Numbered from the stretch's first letter, positions 10,495-23,015 are shown. The stretch: DNA of 64,000 nt from Chelonoidis abingdonii (GCF_003597395.2 NC_133778.1:13508943-13572942), one strand, 5' to 3'. Program-made: numbers and translations. The notes: generated from the sequence alone by a model not told the origin.

Positions 10495-11898
10495 GTCATA
10501 TGCTAATTAACTTTCCCTTGTTAATATAATAGGGTGCAACTCCATGAAAGTCAGTGTTGCCTTATGAGATGTATAAAGTCTGTTGCTTGTAAGAACTGAT
10601 TACAAAACAAATGAGTGCATTCAGAGCACAGCCTTGAGAGTTAGTAAATAAAGTATCAGTAGGTTATTTTATCTGAGACATGTAAGGATTCCCTCTGCTA
10701 TCTTTGCATTGTAATCATTTAAAATCTTAAGGGCTATTGAAATCCAATGGAGCTACGTAAGTGTGTATCAGATGAGGGGCCAACCCTAAGAGAGACAAAA
10801 TTAGGACTGCCTTTTAAATGTAGTTTCATGGTTAGGAGGGCTGAGTCTGAACCTTCTGAAAGGCTCTGTCTGCTCCCTGCCACCAAGGCATGGAAATATC
10901 CAGCCTTTCCCTTACAAGCTCTGCTAAACAATTGTCCTTTTGATCTTTAAGGAGACATTACAGTTTGCTGCTGGGAAGGGAAAGGTTAAACTTTCCCTAG
11001 GGGCTATTTTTCAAAGCAGCAGCAACTGTCTTCTTGTCATGTGTCCAAGAAATAGCTCTCCCTTAACTGGGGCAGCAGGCGATGGGAACAAGAAGGTGTT
11101 TGGATTTTTGTTGATGGTTTTTAACAGCAATTTCCACCCCCCCCCCCCCCCCCGGCCCGTGTAGGCATGACATGGTTTGGGATCATTTTCAGCCCCGGAC
11201 ACTTGTTGCTAGTTGCCTTTGGATTAGGGACTGTTAGATGGCTTCTGAATCGCTGTTAATAGTGTGTGTTGAGCAGCACCTTCTGGAACTCAGGCAGTAA
11301 CACAACTGGTTCCGCTGGGGGAAGTGAAAGAAAGTGGCCAGAGTTGAAGGAGCTATGTGAGGATTAGGAATCAAAATTTCCCAGGGAGGCACTGAAGTAG
11401 CTCCTATGGGTGACAGAGTGAGTTTGGGAAACTTTCCGTCATGTTCTTCCTTTTAATGCATTGTGAACAAATGAAAGGATATTAGAAACACAAGCTCTAA
11501 TTGAGCCTGGTTGGTCAGATTGTACGTTGTGCACTATGTTAACGGCGAGACTGAGTCTTTAGGCTCAGGTCAGAGTAAGGGATGGCAAGTAATTACCTCA
11601 TCTCAGGAACAACTCTAGAAGGGAATTGTGCTTCAACCCTGCAAAATAGAATTCCTTTGTATCTTCTCTGTTCTGCAGTGTGTGCAATGTCCGTCCATTA
11701 CCAGATGGAGTGTACACCCCCACTTGGGGAGGAGAAAGGGGAGGGTGTTGGGGCAGGATCATAGTTCCGCTTATTCTTTGCACCCCCACCTCTTGCACAC
11801 CTGCATGGTTGCACTGGGGTTAGAACGAGGGCCTTATTTTCTTGTACTCTTTCCCCATATACCTGTGTAGGACCCTGCCACGGACCCAAATAGTTTGT
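10495..11898. other. Unique sequence with a C17 run
   Basis: No gene or repeat recognised apart from the poly-C tract at 11137-11153. Short frames on both strands near 11.6-11.9 kb are mutual shadows in CCCC-rich sequence. Confidence 0.55.
11137..11153. repeat. Poly-C tract (17 C)
   Basis: Uninterrupted run of 17 C. Mononucleotide G/C runs of this length are rare in vertebrate DNA and hard to sequence, so the length may be wrong. Confidence 0.8.
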
Positions 11899-11969
11899 GG
11901 GCTAATCCTATTTCCATTGAAGGCAGTCTGAGTTTTGCCATTCACTTGAACAGCAGCAAGATTGGGCTC
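11899..11969. repeat. Fold-back element (TGGGCTAATCC...GATTGGGCTC)
   Basis: Left TGGGCTAATCCTATTTCCAT, right AACAGCAGCAAGATTGGGCTC, with 'GAGTTTTGCCATTCACTTG' in the middle. Matches the fold-back group by its arms, but is worn. Confidence 0.5.
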
Positions 11970-13025
11970 TCAGCGGTGTTCTGGTCTGCAGATTTGGGAG
12001 AGTGGCTATGTTTATTTTAAACGAATATAAAACAGCCACTTGGTTTATGCAATACTGAGCCAACTGCCAGAGATGCTGCTGGCATGCTGGCAACAAGATG
12101 TACTTTTAGCAAGCGTTGCGGGTGTGTTTTCTCTGCCAGGGGTTGGAGATTCTATTTGGCTGTGATTTCCCTGTCTGATAGCTCTAAACTGTTACGTTAA
12201 CAGTTCATTCTCAGCCAGTTCTGATATGTGAGAAGCCTGGGATTCGGTCTTAGAACTATCCTTGGAAAGCTTAATTTGCAGCACCTAAATTGCACCACCT
12301 CCTGAGTGTAGTGGAGAGATGGACAGATACTATCAAACCTGAATTAGATGAAGTACAGGACAGGCCACTTTTAATAGCTCTCTGTTTTTTAGAAGTGGGG
12401 TAAGAGTGGCTGGGGGTCTAATTTACCAACAACTCTTAGCTTGCTTTTGGCTAACCTAACAGCCATTACTCAGTACATAAATCAATACTAGTTCATTATA
12501 TCAATTTAATTTTTCCTGTATGTTGAATTATACGCATGTATTCAGATATATTTGTAACACAAATAGGTACATACAATGAATAAAAGCCTGACATTTGAGT
12601 TTAGTTAAATAAAGGCTTCCGGACTATGAAACTCCAATATCAGGAATCTGTGGGGCTTAAAAAATTCTGGGTTACATCTACATTTTAGGAAGCCTGCTAC
12701 TGGATTTAATATTCAGACATTTTCTATTGAGGCAGTGATTTAAATCCCTATTACCAGGCGTGTATGATGTAGATTCAAGCGAATGACTGTAGGATGTCCT
12801 ACAAAAAAAGTAATTAGAAATTCCATTCCCATTAGTGGAAAGATATAAATTAGTTAATTTACTTTGTTCACCATTGCTGTTTTATAATTTAATAAAATGG
12901 TGTGTGAGATATCTGAATTGCAAATTAGGGACCCATTTTTGCTACTCGTATTCACGCTGAGAAGCACCTTACTCCCAAAACCATCCCTGTGGAATCTCTC
13001 AGGTCAGTAAGGGTGACAGAGCCAG
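11970..13025. other. No recognisable feature
   Basis: Unique, AT-rich at 12480-12900. No coding pattern. Confidence 0.55.
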
Positions 13026-13240
13026 GGACAGTATGGTACAGTGGATAGAGCACTGGGTTTGGTTGCTGGCTCTACCATTGGCTTGCTGTGCTACCCTAGG
13101 CAAATCTCTCCATCACTCCGGCCACTGGCTATAACCTTTTGGTTGCCTGGAGAGTGTCTCACTGCTTCTTAGTGCAGTACCTAATAGGAGCCTGATCTCA
13201 GTTGAGGTCTCAAAATATTTCTGTGATGCAGATAATAAAT
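13026..13240 (+). repeat. MIR-like SINE
   Basis: Head GACAGTATGGTACAGTGGAT and AGAGCACTGGGTTTGG (tRNA-like A-box region 'TGGTACAGTGGATAGAGC'), core CTACCCTAGGCAAATCTCTC, tail AGTACCTAATAGGAGCCTGA. Diverged but in family order. Confidence 0.7.
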
Positions 13241-14211
13241 ACTAAGGATGAAACAGGAAAGGCTGTTTAGAGTTTCCACCAAAAGATATTAATAGTTTGG
13301 AAGTGATTGTGTCATTTGGATACAGAAAGTTTGCTTGGTCACCTGAATTTAAATAAGAAAGAAGTTCTGAGTGTACACTGCCTAAAGATACTTTTTCCAG
13401 ATACTTGGGCAAATTACTTTTGTCAGCTCTACAGTAACAACATTCTCGTTTGTAATGTGCAGGCACTTGAAGGTAATCTGTTATTCCTCTAATGGGATAG
13501 ATAAAGCATTGATCCTCAGGTGAGGAAGACCTTCTAATTCCTGAGTGCTGCAGGCACAAATAAAATGAGATGAGTGGTTTAAACATGGCATCCCATTCAA
13601 AGTCATTATATATTCTGTTTATGCAACAAAGTTTAGCAAAATGATAAAATAGCTTGAGATGAAAAACTGCCACCCAAAAGCTGCTGGTTATTGCAGGAGG
13701 TTCCATATTATCATTTTCATCAACTCGTGGTAAAGAACCAAAAAGTAAAATGAAGAACTTAGATCTATTAGGTCAATATACTCCTCTATGTGTTTTTAAT
13801 TAGGCCAAGTCAATGAGACTTTTCTGCTATTGCTCTGATCATATATTCAAAGAACATTCAAATATGCTAATGTGAAGCTTTTAGTATGCTTTTAAAGTAC
13901 ATTTATTCTATTAAAAGCACATTTTGAGTATTAGCAAGACATACTGTACTGCAGGTTTGCAAGCTACTAGACCTGTAGTTTACTCAGACTATAACGTGAC
14001 ATAAATTCTGTAAATTATTATTATTAATAACACTGTTAAAAAAGATTTGCATGTAGGTCACTGTTGTATTCCATACAACTGCAGTTCAGGCTGGGATATT
14101 ATTCCATTATGTTCCATGGCTTCTATCTGCTGTTCAGCACAAGTTGTATTATAACGGCATTTTATTGATTCTGGTGACCATAAATTTAACTATTACAGAT
14201 TAGAACTGTAA
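13241..14211. other. No recognisable feature; contains a long chance frame
   Basis: The minus strand has a 154-codon frame at 13242-13706. It shows no domain, no repeated residue pattern and no plausible gene context, and its base composition matches the surrounding AT-rich DNA. I treat it as chance. The remainder is AT-rich unique sequence. Confidence 0.5.
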
Positions 14212-14252
14212 ATTCATAGATGGTAAGGCCAGATGGGACCATTATGATCGTT
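14212..14252 (-). repeat. CR1 3'-end fragment
   Basis: ATTCATAGATGGTAAGGCCAG then ATGGGACCATTATGATCG is the complement of a CR1 3' terminus (consensus 'AGATGATCA..ATGGTCCCTTCTGGCC'). Only about 40 bp remain, just before a plus-strand CR1 fragment. Confidence 0.65.
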
Positions 14253-14339
14253 GTCCTCTTGCATCACATCCTTCCAGATGATGTTATGGTATCCTCTCAC
14301 ACTGGGACAACTCCCTGGTGGAGGGGGACTCCTGTCATT

Positions 14340-14590
14340 AGGAAGAGACAGGCAATGGTAATGGGGGATTCGATTATTAGAAATATAGATAGCTGACTCC
14401 GTGATGACCAGGAGAACCACATGATGAGTTACCTGCAGGGTGTGAAGGTTGCGGATCTCTCGAGACATCTACACAGACTTATGTGCAGCGCTAGGGAGGA
14501 GTTGGTGTAGGTACCAATGACATAGGGTAAGGTAGGAGAAAGATCCTGAAGGCCAAATTTCGGCAGCTAGCTAAGAGTCAAAAAAGCTAA
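14340..14590 (+). pseudogene. CR1 LINE ORF1 fragment (GDSL-type esterase domain)
   Basis: Translated on the plus strand from about 14355 this reads V-M-G-D-S-I-I-R-N-I-D, then after a stop R-D-D-Q-E-N-H and a stretch with 'ADLSRHLHRL'. A frameshift leads to 'GTND' near 14510. GDS(I/L) and GTND are the block I and block III motifs of the SGNH/GDSL esterase found in ORF1 of CR1-type LINEs, where it is thought to assist retrotransposition. Stops and frameshifts make it non-functional. The next sequence (14596 onward) is the C-terminal part of CR1 ORF2, so most of ORF2 is missing between them. Either one copy lost about 2 kb, or two fragments lie side by side. Confidence 0.65.
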
Positions 14591-14595
14591 CAATG

Positions 14596-15345
14596 TCAGG
14601 AATCCGTAGAAAAGGGATAGATAATACAACAGAAAGTATCATTGTGCCACTGTGTAAATCCATGGTACGCCCACACTTTGCATACTGCATGCAGTTCTGG
14701 TCATTCCGTCTCAAGAAAGATATATTAGTAAAGAGAAGGGCAACAATAATGATTAGAGGTCTGGAACAGCTTCCATATGAGGAGAGATTAAAAAAGACTG
14801 AGACTGTTCAATTTAGAAAAGAGATGACTGAGGGGAGATATGATAGAGCTCTATTAAATAATGCATATTGTTGAGAATGTGAATAAGGAAGTGTTATTTA
14901 CTCCTCCAGGTAACACAAGAACCAGGGGGTTACTCAATGAAATTAATAGGCAGGACGTTTAAAACAAACAAAAGGAAGTCTTCTTCACACAGCTCACAGT
15001 CAACCTGTGGAACTCTTTGCCAGGGGATGTTGTTAAGGCCAAAATTACAACAGGGTTCAAAAAAGAACTAGATAAGTTTATGGAGGATTCCTCCATCAGT
15101 GGCTACTAGCTAAGATGAACAGGAATGCAACTCCATGCTCAGAGTGTCTCTAAATCTCTGACTACCAGAGGCTGAGAGTGAATGACAAGGGATAGATGAC
15201 TTGATAAATTGCCGTGTTCCATTCATTCCTTTTGAAGCATCTGGCATTGGTCACTGTGGGAAGACAGGTTATTGGGCTACATGGACCATTCGTCTGAGCC
15301 AAAATGACCATTTTTATGGTCCTTTATTACCGGCCATAGAACTTA
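14596..15345 (+). pseudogene. CR1 LINE: ORF2 C-terminus and 3' UTR
   Basis: The frame at 14593-14874 carries the CR1 reverse-transcriptase thumb/C-terminal signature: 'VRPHFAYCMQFW', a basic 'KRRATIMIRGLEQLPYEERLKK' block and 'RKEMTEGRYD'. Downstream, frame-shifted, are 'ACACAAGAACCAGGGG' and 'CAACCTGTGGAACTCTTTGCC', then the 3' UTR ending 'GGGCTACATGGACCATTCG'. Stops disrupt it. The same subfamily end occurs at 45.3-45.47 kb. It is a 5'-truncated or internally deleted copy. Confidence 0.85.
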
Positions 15346-15844
15346 CCCAGTATTTAGCCTTGAGCCCAATAGTTTGTGGTGGAACTAGAGCAAAGGTTAA
15401 TGTAAAGGGATACAGGGGAGTGTAGTCCCCTTACCTCTACTAAAAACAGAGAGGAGTTCCCCTTTCTCCCCTTGGTTTGGGTAAGCAATGCTGCCGCATG
15501 GCTCCACTCTTCTGTGTCTGGGGCAATGAGAATTCCCCTCCTGTTTGTCTATTTTAACCACTGAACTCTAGCATCTATTTCAGAAAGCCATCCACTCTTG
15601 AATGAACATTAATGAAGAGCTTATCTGAACTCTACAGTAAGGGGAAGGACTAGTGATTTGAAAAGACATGCAGTAACTGTGGGTGTTAACATGAAAACAT
15701 GAGGAACTCTCTTCCACTCTGAAAATGAGAACAAATCCATTGGCTGTATGCAGTGCCATAACTCGCTGCATGGGCAACTTTGAAAAAGCATTCTCTTTTA
15801 CAGGGGACTCTGCTCATACCTGATTGGTAGGCTTCCATATTTCT
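15346..15844. other. No recognisable feature
   Basis: About 0.5 kb between two CR1 copies. Frames on the minus strand (up to 121 codons, 15686-16051) overlap the next CR1 copy antisense and have no motif. Confidence 0.5.
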
Positions 15845-17795
15845 AATCCATCTAGGAAGAAAAGTGTGAAGCCAGTATGTCTTCATCGAGAGCTCTTTAG
15901 TGACCTGAAAATTGAAAAGGATTCCTACAAAAAGTGGAAACATGGATGAATTGCTAAGGAGTACAAAACAATAACACATGCATGTAGAGACAAAATCAGA
16001 AAGGCTAAAGCACAAAATGAGTAACATCCAACAAGGGACATAAGGCAACAAGAAGAGGTTCTATAAATACATTAGGAGAAGGAAAATGTAAATCCTCCAC
16101 TTAATGGGCAAGGAGAGCTAATAACTGATTATATGAGGAAGGCTGAGGTGTTTAATGCCTATTTTGTTTCAGTTTTCACTAAAAAAGGTTAATGGTGACC
16201 AGATACTCAACATAATTAGCAGCAAGGGGGAAGGAGCGGAAGCCAAAATAGGGAAAGAACAAGTTCAAGAATACTTAGATAAATTCAAGGTATTCAAATC
16301 AGTAGGGCATGATGAAACTGATCCTAGGCTATTTAAGGAACTATATAAAGCAATCTCAGAACTGTTAGTATTTAACTTCAAGAACTCGTGGAGGATGGGC
16401 AAGATCCCAGAGGACTGGAGACAGGCAAACATAGTGCCTACCTTTAAAAAAGAGGAAAAAAGAAGACCTGAGAAATTATAGACCAGTCAGCCTAATTCTG
16501 ATACCTGGAATGATACTGGAGCAAATTAATAAACAATCAATTTGTAAGCACCTGGAGGATGATAGGGTTATCAGGAATAGCCAGCATTGATATGTCAAAA
16601 GCAAATCATACCAGACCAACCTAATTTCCTTCTTTGACATGGTTACTGGCCTAGTGGTTAGGGGAAAAGAGTAGATATTATATAGATTGATTTTATTAAG
16701 GCTTTTGACACAGTCCCCACATGACATTCTCATAAGCAAACAAGGGAAATGCAGTCTAGATTAAATTACTATAATGTGAGTGAATAACTTGTTGAAAAAA
16801 CATATTCAGTGTAGTGGTTTGCTGTCAAATTGGGAGGCCATATCTTGGGTCTGGTACTATTCAATAATTTTCATTATTGATTTGGCCAGTGGAGTGGAGA
16901 GTATGCTTATAAAATTTGCAGATGACGCCAAGTTGGGAGGGGTTGCAAGCACTTTGGAGAACAGGATTAGATTTCAAAATGACCTTGACGAATTGTTCTG
17001 AATTCAACAAGATGAAATTCAGTAAAGATAAATGCAAAGTACTTCTCTTAGGAAGGAAAAAAATCAAAAGAATAATTACTAAATAGAGAATAACTAGCTA
17101 GGTGGTAGTACTGCTGAAAAAGATCTGGTGGCTATAGTGGACCACAAATTGAGTACAAATCAATAGTTAATGTGGTTGCAAAAATGGCTAATAGTCTGGG
17201 GTGAATTAACAGGAGTATTGCATGTAATACAATGGAAGTAATTGTCTGGTTCTACTCAGCACTAGTGATGCTTCAGCTGAGACCTTTGTCCAATCCTTTG
17301 CACCACACTTTAGGAAAGATGTGAACAAATTGGAAAAAGTTCAGAGGAGAGCAACAAAAATGATAAAATGTTTAGAAAACCTGACCTCTGAGGAAAGCTT
17401 ACCCATTTTTATTGTATGTTTAGTCTTGAGAAAAGAACACTGGGGGGAACCTTATAAGTCTTCAAATATGTTAAGGGCTATTATGAAGAGGAATCAGTTG
17501 TTTTCTATGCCAACTGAAGGTAGGACAAGAAGTAATGGGTATAATCTGCAACAAGGGAGATTTAGATTAGATACTAGGAAAAACTTTCTAACTATAAGGG
17601 TAGTTATGCTCTGGAATAGGCTTCCAATGGTGATTGTGGAATCCCCTTCACTGGAGGCTTTTAAGAACACCTGTCAGTGACAGTCTAGATTCACTTGGTC
17701 CTGCTCCAGTTCAGGATACTGGACTTGATGTCTTTTTGAGGTCCTTTCCAGCCCTACATTGCTATGATTCATATAGCCCCAGCAACACAATTACT
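15845..17795 (+). pseudogene. CR1 LINE ORF2 (reverse transcriptase) remnant
   Basis: A decayed plus-strand copy, about 1.95 kb. In order: 'YIRRRKN' and 'FNAYFVSVFT' (about 16060-16190); 'VQEYLDKFKVFKSVGHDETDPRLFKEL' (16260-16350); 'WRMGKIPEDWRQANIVPTFKK' (16385-16455), the RT fingers block; 'FADDAKLGG' at about 16910-16940, the RT catalytic block, here FADD; 'KVQRRATKMIKCLENLTSEE' (17335-17395); 'RTRSNGYNLQQGRFRLDTRKNFL' and 'VVMLWNRLPM' (17520-17635), the C-terminal CR1 motif. It ends with 'GAGGTCCTTTCCAGCCC' and a worn ATTCTATG-type tail near 17790. Several stops and frameshifts; 5' truncated, with no ORF1. CR1 is the dominant non-LTR element of turtles, crocodilians and birds. Confidence 0.92.
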
Positions 17796-19114
17796 GAGAA
17801 CCTGTTGCTCTTCCCCATTCATTCTGAGCAATGTTATGGTGACACTACCACTGAGCAGGACACAGTCACCAAGCCCCATATTAGTGCATGCTGTTTCCTG
17901 TCCCAGCATTCCTTAACAGCACTGGATTTTGCACTACGAGGGCCTAATAATAAATAACAATTACTGAGGTTTCTTGTCTGCTGAAAATTCGTTAGAGCTT
18001 TCTGAGAAGAGATATACCCACTGTGTATTCGCTCTCTGTTTGAATGTATAGGCATTAAATGATTCAAAAATTAACATTGCAATTTGCATAAATTGCTATG
18101 TAAACAGTTTAAATTAATATTTTTAATGACCTCTGAGGCAATGTTTTCAGGCATGTTACATAGTAAAAAATGGTACAGAGCAACATAATGCTGGCATATA
18201 TAGGGTGTGATATTTGAAAACTTAGCACTGGTGTAATTCTGCTCCCATTGAAGTCAGTGAGGTGAGTTCAGTGTAGCAGAGCTTGTCCAGTGCTGGGCAC
18301 TTTTGAAAAATCCCACCCATATTCTCTAGGCATGTGTGAATCTGAGGTCACCTAGTGCTCACAGAAAGGGATGCTTCTCAGTCTAAGCGATTCTTAGGTC
18401 TTCAGATAATATTTGATATAGCAGTTAGGCCAAATCATGATATAACCATCTGAATGAATTCATTTTTAAATGGAGTTTTCCTTTCAATATAAGTTTACAA
18501 TAAATTATATATTTCTAGGAAATGTAAACTGTGTCAGAAAAGAAAATGCACCAAGAAAACAAGGACTCTAAATGAGGATAAAAAATAAAAGAAAAATCAG
18601 GTCCATTCCGCTCTTGATTCAGACAAATAAACCATTCAAATGAAAAGAATGGAACAACTTTCTCTGATGCATATAACATTTGGTCCTGGTAATTTTGAAG
18701 AGTTATAATATCCCGTAGGAAAGGTAGATTGTTATCTGTAAGGGTTATTTTTTAAAAATAAATGTAATGTCTTGCCTCCCTTGATTAGCTTATAAAATGG
18801 ATTCTGAAACATTTTCTATATTAATAGAGTCTTTCTTGCCATCTCCCCTTCTGGTGCAGATCACATGAAGCAGCTTCTCGAATGTCTTCCCTTTAGCATC
18901 TTCAGCAATTGCCTAAGTAGAAAAGTAGTAATAGGAAAGTAATGAATATAGCTTTTGCTTCCTCATTGCAACATAGCAGATGAAAGAGAGGAGGAGGGGC
19001 AGTACCATGAGCTCAACCCTGCAAGGTGGTGAGCACTCTGTCTCCAGTCCAATGAAGTGCTTCTTTTTAAGAAAGAGTAAGCCCATAGATCTACTCACAT
19101 GCTTCAGTGCTTGC
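17796..19114. other. No recognisable feature
   Basis: Unique AT-rich sequence. A 'CTCCCATTGAAGTCAGTGAG' word at about 18241-18262 may be half of a fold-back element. Confidence 0.55.
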
Positions 19115-19169
19115 TGGACTTGATGTCTTTTTGAGGTCCCTTCCAACCCTACATTGCTGTGATTCATAG
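19115..19169 (+). repeat. CR1 3'-end fragment (55 bp)
   Basis: TGGACTTGATGTCTTTTTGA, GGTCCCTTCCAACCC and ACATTGCTGTGATTCATAG match the last bases of the CR1 copy ending at 17795. An isolated terminus of this length usually means extreme 5' truncation. Confidence 0.8.
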
Positions 19170-20024
19170 TGTTCAGCATCTTGAAGGATTAATCCCATCT
19201 TACCAGTCAGTTCTCCATGATCATCAGTGCTCCTGGACCATAGTTTGGTCTAGAGAGAGCACATGGCTAAGTGTTGGTCAGCACTGCTCTACATTAATAA
19301 ACGTTCTATTTTGAATAATCAAGGAGTCACATAACTTTTGCATAAAGGACAAAGACATTTATTCCCCAGTAGCCCCTCCTGCTTGCATGCACTAGCTTTG
19401 TAGCCCTGGCCATTTGTGCCAATTCAGCACGGATACTTGCTTAAACCTTCAGAGTGTTTTGTTTTTGTCTAACTCATAATGCACAATAATTTCTCTCAGA
19501 AAATTTGTATTTAAACCAATTTGCTTTACAGTACAAGAGTTATTGAAGATGATCAAAGTCATGCTAGGCAGTAAAAAAAAAAAAAAGATAATTGTTCCTT
19601 TATTTTCTCCATAGATCTTCCATCATTTGTTCTAGCTGTTTTTTTTTAAAAATCTGAATGTTTTCAAAACGGATTTTCCTTCCTATCACTAAAAATCCAG
19701 CTTTTCTAGTGAAGAAATAAAAAAGCCACTTATTGACTTTTTCTTCTAACCTAGCAGGAGGAATATTAACCTTTCAGCTTCTTTTCTGGTATTACACATC
19801 TGCTTCATTTTTCTTTTTATGCCCAGTAAAACTTTTGATAGGGCCTGTTTTGCAGATTAATGCCAGGTTGAAATTATGAGCACTTTTTAAGATTCATTCC
19901 CCTATGACAGGGGGATATTTATTTAAAGGTTCTATTTACAGAAAGCCCTACTGAAAGTATCATAGGAGTAAAAGTAAAATACTGGGATTAATCAACTCCT
20001 GTTGAAGTCATTAGGAATCATTAT
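19170..20024. other. No recognisable feature
   Basis: Unique, with A- and T-runs at 19572-19585 and 19640-19650. No gene. Confidence 0.55.
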
Positions 20025-20153
20025 GGGCCAGATTCTGATGCCCTTACTTATGCTGAATACTACCTCGATTTATTGATAAGTCTCAAGATATCAATGGGAC
20101 AGTGCACGGAGTAAGGTATCACTCAAATGAGTAAAGGCATCAGATTCTGGCCC
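20025..20153. mobile_element. 129-bp palindromic MITE (GGGCCAGATTCTGATGCC ends)
   Basis: Left end GGGCCAGATTCTGATGCC; complement of the right end GGGCCAGAATCTGATGCC (17 of 18). Inner arms 'CCTTACTTATGCTGAATAC' and 'GGAGTAAGGTATCACTC' pair weakly. No convincing target duplication, so the superfamily is open. Confidence 0.78.
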
Positions 20154-21374
20154 TCAGTGAGTATTTAGTTAAATATAAGATGTTAAGAAAGTAACGCATC
20201 TGAGGAAAGGGACGTGCTTCCCTTTCCCTGCAATGGTTAGTTGATATGACATTGGCTTAATGAGCTCTGTATTTGTGAGTGAATGAAAGTATGACAGCGT
20301 GAGTTATCTCACAGAAAAGGGAGAAAAACTATGTACATTTCCTTCTCTTGGGGTACAACTGGATTCCTCTGTTGGGGTTCAGTTTTCCTGTGGAAGATGT
20401 GCATATGAGTCAGCCCCCCAAAACCTGCTCATCACCAGAGATCTGGGAGGTTCCCAGGATCTATCATAAGCACAGGGCCATCTGCACAGGCTCCCTTTGC
20501 CTCCATACTGGCCCTAGAGTCCTCAGCTGATCTCTCTAATCCACTGAAACAGCATTTCCAAGTTGGAGGCTACCCTTGGAATCTTACTTTAATGCAGTAG
20601 AGGTTCCATGGTACTTATTAAAAATTCTCTGGGGTCGGGGAGATGATGCATGCCCACCTTTCGCTGCACTGCTCTCCTATCCTCTTGTGAATATCCTAGA
20701 GCTCCCAGAAAAAAACTCTCCTTGTAATCCAGGAAAGGGGGAAGATTGGTGCTTCGGGTGCAGAGGATCACAGTCTGGGAAAGATGTGTGGAAAATGACT
20801 GGGCCCTGTACTATCACCTGTCTGGAATGATGGAGGTGAAAAGGAGTGTGCTAGAGATGAATTAAAGCTGGGAAGGGTCACACAGTTTGCATTTTTCTGT
20901 GTGTTTGGATCTTCAGTACCAGGAATATGCATCTCTTTACTTGTTAGTTTATTAGTATTTCATTAATTTCACTCATTTATCCTTTCCCTGCACCTTCTTT
21001 TGTCTATCTTCATGCTCGGTGGTGGTGTAATTGAAATGGTGGCTGGGTCCTTGGGGAAGAGGCCATGGCTCTTTGGAAATCTCTGTAAAGGGCCCTGCAA
21101 CGTTGTGGAGCTCAATACATGTTTACTATTAAGAATAAAATATGCCCCCCAAATTGGAGGGAATTCAGAGAAAAGCCACAGACATTGTTAAGGGGCAGGG
21201 GTCTGATTTATGAGGTGAGAAGTAGTTTTTGGCAGAGATATGGGGGAATGGCGCACATAATAACCTTCTGCAAGTAGAGCAATTGAAAGGACCCTGAACC
21301 CCAAAGCATTTCACTACAAACTTGGCGTAGTCATATGAACAATCCCAATGACTTCATTGGGGCTATTTACATAA
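20154..21374. other. No recognisable feature
   Basis: Unique sequence. Short overlapping frames at 20.3-20.8 kb lack motifs. Confidence 0.5.
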
Positions 21375-21425
21375 GACCTGATCCAAAGTCCCTTAAAGAC
21401 AGTGGAAATCCATTGTATTCAGGCC
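21375..21425. repeat. Worn fold-back element
   Basis: GACCTGATCCAAAGTCCC at the left and CCATTGTATTCAGGCCC at the right. A shortened relative of the 1780-1851 element. Confidence 0.5.
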
Positions 21426-22918
21426 CTTCCTTGATGTTAAGCATGTGCGTAACTAGTTTGCAGGATCAGCCCACAAGGGGTCAGATGAAACGTGCAGGAG
21501 TGGGTCCTGTTAGACTGTAGAATAATCTTGCAAATGAAGTAATTAGTGTCTCCTTGCTTGATACATTTTAAAACTTACCATGATAATGTATTGGAAGATG
21601 TACTGCACAGAGCAAGTATATACGTAGATTTGATTCAATGCCCATTTAACTCAATGGGATTCCCTTTCCACCCCCACCCCAAGAGATGGGCAGGATGATC
21701 TTCTAGGGCTTTTTGTAGGTCTGTGTCTCTTCAAAGTTTCTATAAGAAGGGATGGGGGGAAGTAGGAGGATGCAAAGCAAATGCTCCCTTTTCTCTTATC
21801 AATGGTGATTCAGATTGGGAGTGGCTTGTACTCTGTGAGACACAAGTGTTTCTTTAAATTCTGTGAAGGAAAAGACCAACAAAAGCAGCAGATATCCCCT
21901 GCAGCTTGAACTATGCAGCCAGTCATGTTATAAGTTTTCCTTTTTTTAGGAAACATGTATATCTTACTCATTTGAGCTATTCTGTTCCTACTTCTCTATT
22001 TTCTCATGCAGATCTCTCTCATGGACTTGACTAGTTTTTACATCATTTCAGTGAGGAGCGCTCAGTTATGCTACTTGTTTTTTTGTTTAAATTACTTTTA
22101 ATTCTCAACTACCTGCTAGACCAGTGTAGCTGATGGTCTAATCTCATAAGAAACAGGTTTCAGGCAGACAAGGGATTGAATGAATCCCCTTTCCTATCCC
22201 AGAGAGCATTGCCTTTCCAGAAGAAGGTTCAGGTCATTGTTAGGTGCGTGTATTTTTGACATAGACTCCAATCTCAGTTGTTTGCATTGTGCATATTAAG
22301 TTTTACTTAAACCCTTCAAGCAACCTTCTATCATTTTATAAATGCACACACATTCTTCTGAACAAAACCGAGAACTAAGAGAGGGAAAAGTATGAGAAGT
22401 AATTAAAACAACTGACAAAACATTGAAAGCAAAAGACCTCTCATAATCATCAAAGCTCTGGATTTTACATTTCTTTAAATTAAAGCAAGAGCTCAGCAAG
22501 GTATAAAATCAAGATAATTAAAGTTGTTTTGTAGTTTGATCACTTTGGCTGTTATCTTGCTGATTTGGGTGGTATTTTATTAATGATATCTCAGGGGAGA
22601 ACGGCAGTAGCTTGGAAATTAATGAAATATTAATAACTAAGAGCCAAAGAGATGCATATGCTTCCACTTTGGAGATGCCTGACCTGAATGTGCTCTATGC
22701 TTACTGTATTTCATGAGAGAAAAAGTGTAGCGTGTATGTTCTGCAAAATGCAGAGTGTGTACAAGGAGAGAAAATGTCATTATTGGTTTCCCTCCTATCC
22801 CCAGGTTAGCAAGGCATTCTAATGTATGAATACCCAAGTGAAGAAGAGCCATGAATGGACAATGGATCAAGATGGACAAACCAGTTCTGATTTAAAAAAA
22901 TATCTACCCAACCTCACT
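21426..22918. other. Unique sequence with an AT-rich homeodomain-type patch
   Basis: No repeat or gene recognised. At 22515-22640 there is repeat-free sequence with TTATTAATGATATC and AATTAATGAAATATTAAT words, a possible conserved non-coding element. Confidence 0.5.
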
Positions 22919-23015
22919 GAATCACAAAAATGTAGGTCTGGAAGGGACCTCAAGAGGTCATCTAGTCCATCCCAAAGCCCCACTGAAGCAGGATTAACTA
23001 TATACCTAGACCTGA
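22919..23015 (-). repeat. CR1 3'-end fragment
   Basis: GTAGGTCTGGAAGGGACCTC, AAGAGGTCATCTAGTCCATC and CCACTGAAGCAGGATTAAC are the complement of a CR1 3' terminus. Extreme 5' truncation. Confidence 0.88.

Noticed and set aside
13242..13706. 154-codon minus-strand open frame
   Set aside because: No domain, no motif, AT-rich composition like its surroundings and no splice or promoter context. Chance frame.
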